From: Crocinitomix sp.
Lineage (GTDB): Bacteria; Bacteroidota; Bacteroidia; Flavobacteriales_D; Crocinitomicaceae
Reading direction: 5' to 3'
Assembly: GCA_013138735.1 (NCBI GenBank)
Contig: WTCE01000129.1
Coordinates: 1 to 42,514, forward strand
Length of the DNA: 42,514 bases
The notes under the pieces were generated by a model that saw only the letters and a program-made list of their open reading frames with translations, made no database searches and was not told the DNA's origin. Below, piece by piece: positions 1 through 7,904 of the stretch; the first letter of the stretch is position 1; the number at the start of each line of letters is the position of its first letter. Position numbers and translations under genes: made by a program.

Positions 1-647
1 TTTCTTCTTTTTAATCATCCCTAAATACAGGTTGTTAAATAGATAAATTGAGTAGCCAAAGTCCTTCGCTCCACTCTCATTACAAAAGTTTCAGCACTAC
101 TACGACTTTGTCCGCCACAATATGTAACATTGGTATTTCGTCTCACAGGGCTTTCCTGCTTGTACTTTTCCCTTATCATTTACATATTGTTTCCCGTGTT
201 CCGTAAATAAGCCCAAGTAAAAGTCATGCCCCCTTAACTACGGTTGCCCCACAGACAGTAAACAGTTTGCCTCTGTGATTATCCTAAGGATTACTTGACT
301 TCCCAGTTTTGACAACAAATACCGGCTTCTCGTAACGTCTTCGGAGGGTTCACTTGCGTTCATCTCTTTTACTCATACCTGACCTCTTTTTGAGGCTTTT
401 TCCTTATCCGCTCAACACCTAAATGTTGCCATTTAAGCACCGTAAGGTGGTTTGCAGGCTCCGACTGTACAGCGCCTACGGTGGTTCGCCATTCCTGAAA
501 TACAAAATCAGTATGATTCCACCATCTTATCTACAGTTTACCTACAAATTGTAGGTATTGCAATTACTTTTAAAGAACTCCTTCTTTTACCGTTTTTGCA
601 AAACACGGCACACCAAGTATGAGTCGGCTGTTTCCAGTTATCCGCAC
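1..647 (-). mobile_element. Group II intron, 5' portion (truncated by window edge)
   Basis: Read on the minus strand, a GTGCGGA tract starts at 647 and fits the conserved 5' end of group II introns (GUGYG). The next 640 bases are gene-free, unusually GC-rich for this window and full of short helices, as expected for domains I-IV. The segment around 61-130, ending in a GAGAGTGGAGCGAAGGA-like stretch, resembles what precedes the intron-encoded reverse transcriptase in bacterial introns. A possible ATG at 18-16 could begin that protein, which would lie outside the window. A candidate EBS1 (258-251, CTGTCTGT) can pair, with G-U wobbles, to ATAGATAG at 656-649, just before the intron. One unpaired base would remain at the junction, so this pairing is tentative. 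Confidence 0.7.
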
Positions 648-895
648 GCTATCTATCGGGAAGTGTCTTTGTTAATTTCATTCTGATACTTGTATTTAGG
701 AAATGCTAAGTAAAGAAATTAATTTGACAATCGAAAATTTATTTGATTTGAGGTTCAAAAAATGTGAATATTCTTCAAAAACATGAAACCCAGTAAAATC
801 AGTACACTCCCTCATGTTTTAGTCACACTCCGCCACGCTCGCTTATGGTATTTTGTGCTAAAAATTGATTAAGTTTGATATATTGAAAAGCGAAA
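648..895. other. Intergenic stretch between intron and first gene
   Basis: No gene is seen here. This is the 5' exon side of the group II intron insertion plus the upstream region of the nucleotidyltransferase-HEPN gene. The intron therefore sits in intergenic DNA and does not interrupt a recognisable gene on this side. Confidence 0.5.
850..877 (+). promoter_or_regulatory. Candidate Bacteroidota promoter for the nucleotidyltransferase-HEPN gene
   Basis: TAAGTTTG at 870-877 fits the Bacteroidota -7 element TAnnTTTG. A TTTG at 852-855 lies upstream, though the spacing is slightly short for the usual -33 element. The ATG follows 18 bases later. Confidence 0.35.
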
Positions 896-1759
896 ATGAT
901 TGACTTGACCCAAATACTATCCCATCTACCATCCGAAAGGATTGCTGATTTAGAGCATATCACTCAAAAAATACTGGACACGCACCGAGTTGACATTATA
1001 GTTTTGTTTGGCTCTTTTGCTAGAGGTGATTTTAAAACCGAACGTGGCAAAGAGCAAGGAAAGAAAAGTGATTTTGATATTCTGATTGTTACCGAAGACG
1101 GAACACGTAAAAAACAAGTGGTTGCAAAATTGCGTGGAGCGTTTAAGGATATGGAAATTGTAGTTCAAACGTTGGTTGTCCCTATCGGTGTTGTAAATAA
1201 AGCCTTGGAAGAAAATCGTTATTTCTATTCGGATATTAAAAAGGAAGGAATTGAATTGTTTAATTCTGGTCGTTATGATTTTGCTTCGTTCAAGGGATTA
1301 TCTCCTACTCGAAGAAGAGAGATAGCAGAAGCGGATTTTGAAGAATGGTTTACGGGTGCAAAACGCTTTTTTGAGAATTTTAAATTCAATGCTGAAAAAG
1401 AATATTTACTAGAGGCTTCATTCATGCTGCAACAATCCATTGAAATGGGGTACACTGCGATTGAAATGGTATTTAGCCATTATAATCCGCATGAACATAG
1501 CTTGTTTGTATTGCGTGATCGTTGTGTTCGTTTTCATAAAAGTCTAAAAGGTGTTTTTCATTATGATAATGAGGAGCATACTAAACTGTTTGACCAATTA
1601 AACTATGCGTACATTGGAGGTCGTTACCGTAACGAAAAGGAATTTCCTGTGGATATGGATAAGATTGAGTTTTGGAAGCGGGAGACGGAAGCCTTTTTGA
1701 AATTGACGGAGGAGATCTGTTTGGAGCGGATTGAGGGGTTTAAATCTTTGGAAGGGTAG
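896..1759 (+). CDS. Fused nucleotidyltransferase (MNT)-HEPN domain protein
   Basis: The N-terminal third shows the minimal nucleotidyltransferase signature: GSFARG at residues 39-44, then SDFD at 58-61, which gives the metal-binding aspartates 59 and 61. The C-terminal half (about 140-285) is an all-helical HEPN-type domain. R209 to H214 (or R207 to H214) could be its R-x4-6-H ribonuclease motif, but its position in the fold is uncertain. In two-gene MNT/HEPN toxin-antitoxin pairs the MNT part modifies and silences the HEPN RNase. Here both are on one chain, a known Bacteroidota arrangement. The last 40 codons and the 3' flank are duplicated about 10.1 kb downstream. The gene appears intact and stands alone, with a candidate promoter just upstream. 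The domain calls are firm; the toxin-antitoxin role is inferred. Confidence 0.8.
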   Translation: MIDLTQILSHLPSERIADLEHITQKILDTHRVDIIVLFGSFARGDFKTERGKEQGKKSDFDILIVTEDGTRKKQVVAKLRGAFKDMEIVVQTLVVPIGVVNKALEENRYFYSDIKKEGIELFNSGRYDFASFKGLSPTRRREIAEADFEEWFTGAKRFFENFKFNAEKEYLLEASFMLQQSIEMGYTAIEMVFSHYNPHEHSLFVLRDRCVRFHKSLKGVFHYDNEEHTKLFDQLNYAYIGGRYRNEKEFPVDMDKIEFWKRETEAFLKLTEEICLERIEGFKSLEG

Positions 1760-1885
1760 TTTTCTTTTTTATTTCGGGTATTATTTTCTTGTGCTTGGGT
1801 GAGTTATCTGCTATTTCGGCAGATTTTATTTTACCGTATAATTTTTAGTCTTAATTTTCTTTAAGAACAGGTATTTATACTGTTT
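1635..1885 (+). repeat. Direct repeat, left copy (3' end of MNT-HEPN gene plus flank)
   Basis: This segment covers the last 40 codons of the MNT-HEPN gene and about 125 bp after its stop. It is repeated in the same orientation at 11739-11985. By hand count 82 of 90 bases match between 1641-1730 and 11746-11835. The flank still matches at 1865-1883 versus 11965-11983 (18 of 19), with a net shift of 5 bp. The two copies bracket the ABC-3C, HEPN and SEC-C genes. Confidence 0.85.
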
Positions 1886-2027
1886 TAATTCACCATGAAA
1901 TGCTCTTTCTTTGAAAGTTAATGTTTTGAAAACAATTTTCACGGTATAGATTAAAGTTAAAACAGCCAATAGCCCCAAATGGTTACTGTCTATTTCAAAA
2001 CAACTAAAGGTAGAATCAAACATAAAT

Positions 2028-3248
2028 ATGACTGAAAAAAACATCTTGGATCAACACACCGCTGGTCCACAATCCGTTGGGTACGACTATCAGTTTTATT
2101 ACTTCATGTTTTTGTCTTTAACGCTTACACAAGGTCAAAAGATAGGGTTTGAAGTTAAAGATGATATTCATATTGATAGACAGGATGGTATTACACTGCT
2201 ATTTCAGGCAAAACACACTATTCAAAAAGATTCTAAAGGAAATATTCAAAATTTGACCACGAGCGATATCGATTTATGGAAAACACTTAATAATTGGTCA
2301 GCCTTTATAAAGTCAGATAAAAATTTTCTTGACACACATGAGTTTATATTAGTCACAAATAAGAATGTGAATAATAACTCATTTATTGATGCGTTGGAAA
2401 TTTTTATAGTAGATAACGACATTGACAAAATTCTTGCTACTCTAAATGAAATTAAAAAGGACACCTCTGATTCATCTTTAAAATCATACTTAAAAAGTGT
2501 TATTTCATTAGGCAAAAGAAAATTACGAACTTTTCTAGAAAAACTTAAACTTGAAACCGATACTAATTCTATTGAAATTAAGATTAAGAACAAAATCCAC
2601 GAAATAGTTCGACAAGATAACTTAGTCGAACCAGTTTTTGAAAAATTATCCGCTAACTTGCTTCTAGCGAAATATACAGATATTAAGACTAGAAATAAGT
2701 TCGAAATATCTTATGATGATTTTAATTCAAAGTTTGGCAAATGTTTTGAGGTCGCTTTTCAAGAAAAACCTCTCCCAAAACGAAACTTACCTGTAACACT
2801 TCCAGAAGATCCAGAAGATCAAATTTTCATTAAGCAGCTAATTGATGTCGGAGAAATAGAACAGGGCTCAAAAGATATTATAACATATACCACACAAATG
2901 CTAAAGTTCTTAAACGACTTTTCCTTCTGGTCAGATGAAAATTTTCTTTTACCCACTGAGATTGGTGAGTTCAATAAAAATAGTGTAACAGTTTGGCACA
3001 ATGAATTCAAGTCGAAATATAGGACGATAACAAATAAAATCAGAGGAGGATCTACTCTAGCTAATTTAGAAGATGAAATCAAGATTTTAGCCACAAGCTT
3101 AATAGATGAATTAAGAAAACAAAATTTATCGATTGAGGGATTCTATTCTTTAGGAATAAGTCATAGTAATGGACATTTTTATGCTCTATCAGATAAACTA
3201 GACATAGGATGGCATTTCGACTGGAAAAATAAATATGGAAAGGCATGA
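2028..3248 (+). CDS. ABC-3C system nuclease component, Cap4/DUF4297-like
   Basis: This is the first gene of a four-gene operon. The N-terminal 90 residues look like the dsDNA endonuclease domain of Cap4/DUF4297 proteins: an AGPQSVGYDYQFYYF start, then E42, D45-D46 and Q60-A-K62. This is a PD-(D/E)XK variant in which Q replaces the second acidic residue. The rest (about 100-406) is helical and probably carries the C-terminal portion that links to the ATPase in ABC-3C systems. Its TGA overlaps the ATG of the next gene (ATGA), so translation is coupled. By family logic this is the effector that cuts DNA once the ATPase senses infection. The order of genes and the DUF3732 partner support the system call; nuclease activity is inferred. 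Confidence 0.7.
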   Translation: MTEKNILDQHTAGPQSVGYDYQFYYFMFLSLTLTQGQKIGFEVKDDIHIDRQDGITLLFQAKHTIQKDSKGNIQNLTTSDIDLWKTLNNWSAFIKSDKNFLDTHEFILVTNKNVNNNSFIDALEIFIVDNDIDKILATLNEIKKDTSDSSLKSYLKSVISLGKRKLRTFLEKLKLETDTNSIEIKIKNKIHEIVRQDNLVEPVFEKLSANLLLAKYTDIKTRNKFEISYDDFNSKFGKCFEVAFQEKPLPKRNLPVTLPEDPEDQIFIKQLIDVGEIEQGSKDIITYTTQMLKFLNDFSFWSDENFLLPTEIGEFNKNSVTVWHNEFKSKYRTITNKIRGGSTLANLEDEIKILATSLIDELRKQNLSIEGFYSLGISHSNGHFYALSDKLDIGWHFDWKNKYGKA

Positions 3249-3697
3249 AAGAGGTATATTATGTATATAATAACGAAGCTATTTCAAGCTGTATTTTTTT
3301 ATCAATATTAGATGATGTGGAAAATATAGATATTCCAAGATCATGCTTAATACTTCCTTTTCTACTTGATGACAGAACGGTGAATTATTTGAATAATAAT
3401 ATAGACATTGATTTTAATCTTGAGGAAATGATCAGTGATAGTCCACGTCTGTTTACATCATTTAACAAAAGGTATTTATCGCTTTTACCAGTCACTATAA
3501 ATTCTCTAATTCTTTTAAGAAAAAGTGCTCAGATATTGATTGGAACACATATTTCAAAGTTAGACACTGACGTTTTTGATAGTGCGGATTTAGGGCAAAG
3601 ATTCAGAAAGATAGAAACCATTATTCCTAGATTTTTGATGTTGATTGATCCTTATTCGACGCAAGAACTCTATAAAATATTAAAAGTACAATTATGA
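3245..3697 (+). CDS. ABC-3C system middle component
   Basis: A 150-residue protein between the nuclease-like and ATPase genes, overlapping both by 4 bp (ATGA junctions). Its size, its position and a mixed helical sequence with the motif LPFLLDDRTVNYLN (residues 37-50) match the small middle-component families defined for ABC-three-component conflict systems. In these systems the middle component is thought to bridge sensor and effector. No catalytic motif, signal peptide or membrane segment is visible. The assignment rests mainly on context with the DUF3732 ATPase. Confidence 0.65.
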   Translation: MKEVYYVYNNEAISSCIFLSILDDVENIDIPRSCLILPFLLDDRTVNYLNNNIDIDFNLEEMISDSPRLFTSFNKRYLSLLPVTINSLILLRKSAQILIGTHISKLDTDVFDSADLGQRFRKIETIIPRFLMLIDPYSTQELYKILKVQL

Positions 3698-5550
3698 AAT
3701 TTATACTAAATGAGATTAGACTATGGTTTAAGGATGATGACTTAGAACCTAAAAGCTATGAATTTCTTCCCAATAAGATAAACGTGATTACAGGGGATTC
3801 AACCAAAGGAAAAACTAGTTTTTGGAATATTATGGATTATTGCCTTTTATCAGGAAAAGTAACGATCCCAACTGAAATTATCGAAAAAGTCTTATGGTTT
3901 GGAATAAATTTCAAAATAGGCGAAAGAGAAATTAGTATTGTTAGGAAAACACCTAGTCATGGTTCAGTTTCTTCAGATGTATTTTTTGGGGAAGGTAAAC
4001 TTCCAATCACTCCAATAGCGAATAGCGAAGTTTCTGTTATAAAATCCACGTTAGATAGAGCTTTCGGTATCAATGATAAACTCAGGTTTCCATTTGGTAA
4101 AGAAGCGGGAAAAACAACATTTAATATATCTTACAGACATTTTTTACTTTTTAATTCTCTTACTCAAACAATAATATTTACTCCTGAAACTTATTTTGAT
4201 ACCACATTTTATGGAAAAGAGGATTATGATAAAGCGTTAACCCATATTTACAATCTTGTAATTGGGGTAAACGATATGGAAAAAATTAAAGCACTCGAAA
4301 GACTAGAAGAAATTAACGAGGAGCTTTTGAAAATAAAAAGAAAAGAGGATCGAAATAAAAGTTCCCTCAATAATTTTAACAAATCAATTTTTGCCTTGAT
4401 TGATAAAAGCAAACAAAACAATTTCATAGATTATGACAGGGGATTTAATGACATTGAAGAGGCTGTTCTTGCCATTGAACAAGTGTTGGAGAATGCAAAA
4501 CAAGTAGCGAACAATACTGAAGTTTTTAAAGAACTTGATCAATTACAAGACAAGAGAAACGCCATTAGAGCGCAAATTAGTTCTTTAAATTCGTACAAAA
4601 AAGAATTTGACAGTTACACGAAAAATTTGAATAAATCAGCAGATAGTTTGCAGCCAATCAATTTTTTAAAAGAAAAATTATCAGATCAATTAGTAGATTC
4701 TTATGAAACCAAAACATTCATTGATTCTTTGGAATCTTCATTGAAAAGTATTAAGTCTAGTATTTCAAAAAAACAGAATAAACCCTTAAAAGTTGATGGA
4801 GATGTAAGAGAATTAACAAAGGAAAAAAAGGAAATTGAGGCCAAAATTGACAGAATTAATCTTCTAAAAAGAAATTATGACCTAGAGGCTAATAAATTTA
4901 TGGCTTTTGGCGAGATAAAAGTAATGTTCAATCAGACATTAACTAGAAAAACCATCAAACCAATTGACACAGTAAAACTTAATAGGCTCAATGAAGAAAA
5001 AGAACGATTAGAAAAAGTACCTTCTAATACCACTCAGATCAAAAACTCAATGAATAGGTTTCTGAATGAAAGTATTCAGCGAAATTTTGATCAGCTAGAA
5101 TCATTAGCTAAATACAAGAATAGCAGTGTAGAATTTAACAGTGAAAAAATGCTTTTGCAGCTATTTCCCGAAGGACAAATATTTCCTTTAGATAATGTCG
5201 GGAGTGCATCAAATTACATGTTTATGCACTTGTGCTTTTATTTGGGACTACATGAACATATTATTAACATTGAACAAGAACACGTACCACAATTTTTATT
5301 TATAGACCAACCTAGTACACCTTACTACGAAGGAAAAAATGATGATAAAACTAAATTAATTGATGCTTTTACGCTATTAAATTCGTTCGTAAAATATATC
5401 GTCGAAGACAAGAAGAATGATTTTCAAATTTTTATGGTGGAACATGCTCCAAAGGAGTATTGGGTTGATAACAACTTATCATTCTTTCATACAGTTGCCG
5501 AATTTACTGAAGGTAATGGATTAATACCTAACGATATTTTTAATGATTGA
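3694..5550 (+). CDS. DUF3732 ABC-type ATPase of the ABC-3C system
   Basis: A 618-residue SMC/Rad50-like ATPase. Walker A is GDSTKGKTS at residues 34-42 (K40, T41). A long coiled coil runs from about 200 to 470. The signature-like segment LDNVGSASNYM precedes Walker B FLFIDQP, with D538 and Q539, and VEHAPKEYW near the C-terminus takes the place of the H-loop. The opening, with an IRLWFKDD motif and then INVITGDS, is the pattern of the DUF3732 family, and the length is normal. DUF3732 proteins are the ATPase subunits of ABC-3C conflict systems, where they probably sense altered nucleic acid or protein states. It overlaps the previous gene by 4 bp and the next by 8 bp. Confidence 0.85.
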   Translation: MKFILNEIRLWFKDDDLEPKSYEFLPNKINVITGDSTKGKTSFWNIMDYCLLSGKVTIPTEIIEKVLWFGINFKIGEREISIVRKTPSHGSVSSDVFFGEGKLPITPIANSEVSVIKSTLDRAFGINDKLRFPFGKEAGKTTFNISYRHFLLFNSLTQTIIFTPETYFDTTFYGKEDYDKALTHIYNLVIGVNDMEKIKALERLEEINEELLKIKRKEDRNKSSLNNFNKSIFALIDKSKQNNFIDYDRGFNDIEEAVLAIEQVLENAKQVANNTEVFKELDQLQDKRNAIRAQISSLNSYKKEFDSYTKNLNKSADSLQPINFLKEKLSDQLVDSYETKTFIDSLESSLKSIKSSISKKQNKPLKVDGDVRELTKEKKEIEAKIDRINLLKRNYDLEANKFMAFGEIKVMFNQTLTRKTIKPIDTVKLNRLNEEKERLEKVPSNTTQIKNSMNRFLNESIQRNFDQLESLAKYKNSSVEFNSEKMLLQLFPEGQIFPLDNVGSASNYMFMHLCFYLGLHEHIINIEQEHVPQFLFIDQPSTPYYEGKNDDKTKLIDAFTLLNSFVKYIVEDKKNDFQIFMVEHAPKEYWVDNNLSFFHTVAEFTEGNGLIPNDIFND

Positions 5551-6592
5551 TTTCAATAAAAAATTATTTATTGGAGATATCAATAAGCTGATCGTTCATT
5601 TTGTGGGTAACAAAAATGATGGGGACGGTGTTAAATTTTCAGAGAATTTCACTGATTTGATTAATGTTGAAGATTATTTTAAACAACTAATTAATAAGAA
5701 TTTTATTTCCGACGAACTACATCAATTTTACTTTAATCCTCGTATCCAATTGAATCCAATGTTCCAGTTCATAAGTTCAATATTTGAAAGAGGAGAATTA
5801 TTCCTTGAAGCCTCTAATCATATAGCGAGATACCTCTACGATAAAAGTGTTCATCCGCAAATAAAAAAAGGCGAATTATGTATTTTTTACATTAAAGATT
5901 GTAGAATTGATGATGAAATTCTCGATTGTGTTGGAATTTTTAAATCTGAAAATAAAGATGTTATTCTAAAGATTGATAAAACCGAAAGCGATCTGGTTCT
6001 TGAGAGCAGTACTGGGATGAGCACAACCAAATTAGACAAAGGTTGCTTAATTTTTAATACTGAAAAAGAAAATGGATTTTTGGTATCTGTTGTCGATAAA
6101 ACTAATAAAAATGGAGAGGCACAATATTGGAAAGACAACTTCTTAGGAGTTCAACCCATAGAGAACGAATACCATAAAACAAATGAATTTTTAGGAATTA
6201 CCAAGAAATTTGTAACTCAAGAATTATCTACCAACGAAGAAGTGTCTAAGGCTGACCAGATTAATATTCTAAACAAGTCGGTGGAGTACTTTAAGAATAA
6301 TGAGACTTTTGACAACGGTGATTTTGAAGAACAAGTCTTTAATAATAATGATGTGTTAAATTCTTTCAAAAAGTTCAATAAGTCATTTCAAGAAGAAAAT
6401 AATGTTCAAATACCTAGTGAGTTTAGCATATCTAAACAAGCCGTAAAAAAGCAATCAAGAGCATTCAAAAAAGTTCTTAAATTGGATAAGAATTTTCACA
6501 TCTATATTCACGGTGATCGGGATTTGATAGAGCAAGGTACTGAAACAGACGGAAGGAAGTTTTACAAAATATATTATGATAGTGAACAGTAG
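5543..6592 (+). CDS. Nucleoid-associated protein, NdpA/YejK (NA37) family, fourth gene of the ABC-3C operon
   Basis: The start ATG lies inside the last codons of the ATPase gene (8-bp overlap), so it is translationally coupled to the ABC-3C genes. Its 349 residues match the Bacteroidota form of NA37 proteins: MIDF start, an HFVGNKNDGDG segment, then around residues 90-135 LEASNHIARYLYDKSVHP, GELCIFYIKDC and GIFKSENKDVIL. E. coli YejK is a soluble nucleoid-associated protein. Here the tight coupling suggests that it recognises or coats DNA for the nuclease/ATPase complex, or protects host DNA. That role is inference. The family call is based on remembered sequence patterns and not on a search. 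Confidence 0.7.
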   Translation: MIDFNKKLFIGDINKLIVHFVGNKNDGDGVKFSENFTDLINVEDYFKQLINKNFISDELHQFYFNPRIQLNPMFQFISSIFERGELFLEASNHIARYLYDKSVHPQIKKGELCIFYIKDCRIDDEILDCVGIFKSENKDVILKIDKTESDLVLESSTGMSTTKLDKGCLIFNTEKENGFLVSVVDKTNKNGEAQYWKDNFLGVQPIENEYHKTNEFLGITKKFVTQELSTNEEVSKADQINILNKSVEYFKNNETFDNGDFEEQVFNNNDVLNSFKKFNKSFQEENNVQIPSEFSISKQAVKKQSRAFKKVLKLDKNFHIYIHGDRDLIEQGTETDGRKFYKIYYDSEQ

Positions 6593-6599
6593 GATTATC

Positions 6600-7484
6600 C
6601 TACAAATTTCTCTTATCCAAATGTGATAAATATTCAATAAAATCAAGCAGATAAACGGCTCTAACCGCATTTTTTTTTGTCCCATATTCGAGTGAATGAC
6701 CATGCACAATTAAATGTCGATTGAAAGACTGTTTTCTTTTGATATGGTCTTTAAGTGAAGCATCTTTAGAATTCCGAGTTATTTCATTCTTTTTGATACC
6801 TAATTGGTCCTTTATAAGAGAAGAAATGTTCTTTTCCATATCTTCTAATTTATCATACAATTTAGGTTTACCATTGCATCTATCAAAAAATCCAAATCCC
6901 CATTTGGTGTTGCACATTGAGTCTGCCATGCTATAAGCCATAATAATCGAAGCGCGATAAAATCCGTTTTCAATAAGTTGTTTGATTTCATTAAAAACAG
7001 ATTTGTTTTCGGGAAAAGATTCTGAACACCTTTTCAAAGCGTTTTTCACGTTTTTCTCTGAATTTTCCATAAGCATAACTTCAAATTCATCTAATGAACT
7101 TTGACTTAACAATTCCTCTAATTCCGACATTGGTATACGACTAAAGACATTTGGGCTAACATACCAACCCTTCTCACTTGCCTTTTGAAGTTTAGCTATA
7201 ACGGGGTGTGATATTGATTCTGTAAAACTCTTAAATGCTGCAAATCCATTTTTTACCACATCAGCAATGAATCGCAGGCTTTCAGAGTCAACATTCACTC
7301 TTGAAAGACTATCCTCTTCCATTTTCTTTATACGCACCACATCTTCATCAGAGTATCCATGATTCGGATTTTTCTTAATTTCTTCTAGCGCAACAATCAA
7401 ATAACCTGCTGTGTCTTCATACCGTTCTGGTATAGTCATTTTGATTGTTTTCATTCCATTATTTTCTTCATCCTGCATATTCAT
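6600..7484 (-). CDS. HEPN-type protein with C-terminal RHLIVH motif
   Basis: A 294-residue protein convergent to the ABC-3C operon, its stop only 8 bp from the stop of the NA37 gene. The C-terminal third is helical and contains NRHLIVHG. R256 and H261 form the R-x4-H pair typical of HEPN ribonucleases, and HG after a hydrophobic stretch is common in Abi-like HEPN domains. The N-terminal two thirds are acidic and helical with no motif I recognise. No signal peptide is present. A second ATG ten codons downstream (residue 11) is an alternative start. Being within a defence cluster, it may be an abortive-infection RNase, but this is inference. Confidence 0.55.
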   Translation of the reverse strand: MNMQDEENNGMKTIKMTIPERYEDTAGYLIVALEEIKKNPNHGYSDEDVVRIKKMEEDSLSRVNVDSESLRFIADVVKNGFAAFKSFTESISHPVIAKLQKASEKGWYVSPNVFSRIPMSELEELLSQSSLDEFEVMLMENSEKNVKNALKRCSESFPENKSVFNEIKQLIENGFYRASIIMAYSMADSMCNTKWGFGFFDRCNGKPKLYDKLEDMEKNISSLIKDQLGIKKNEITRNSKDASLKDHIKRKQSFNRHLIVHGHSLEYGTKKNAVRAVYLLDFIEYLSHLDKRNL

Positions 7485-7904
7485 TGGATTTTAAATATAT
7501 AGCAATCTTAATAACAAACTACGCAATATTTTTGCGTAGCGCTAATAAAGTTTAATCTTTTGGTTTTTATGATTATGAAGCTTTAGGTATTTCTACTGTT
7601 GTAAATTTCAAATAAAGTCTTTTCTTTTGCTTACTTAATGTGAAGCCCAAATCTTTGTGATTATCACTTTTTAAAATGCCTAAATATCGCTGTTAAAAAT
7701 TGAGGATCGTAAAATCAATGAGGAATTTCAGTGGGTAATATTCCTTGAGTAAAAGGCATTCAACCCCAGGGCAAGCCCTGGACCCAATAAGCGGAATCGG
7801 GGCAAGCCCCGAGGTATTAAACCAAAAAAAGAATAAAAATCGAGTGAAATAGTTGTAATCATTTGAAGAACTAAAAGTATAACAGTCAAATAAACTAAAA
7901 TCAA
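7485..7904. other. Intergenic region between divergent genes
   Basis: 420 bp separating the minus-strand HEPN gene from the plus-strand SEC-C gene. It must hold two divergent promoters, although none is convincing by eye. The only clear structure is the pair of GC-rich palindromes at 7764-7816. Confidence 0.5.
7764..7816. repeat. Twin GC-rich palindromes, REP-like
   Basis: Two short perfect hairpins with identical AA loops sit 15 bp apart: CCAGGGC-AA-GCCCTGG (7766-7781) and TCGGGGC-AA-GCCCCGA (7797-7812). They are strikingly GC-rich against the AT-rich surroundings, and the shared GGGC-AA-GCCC core suggests copies of one repetitive extragenic palindrome family. No T-run follows, so a terminator is unlikely. 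Confidence 0.6.
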
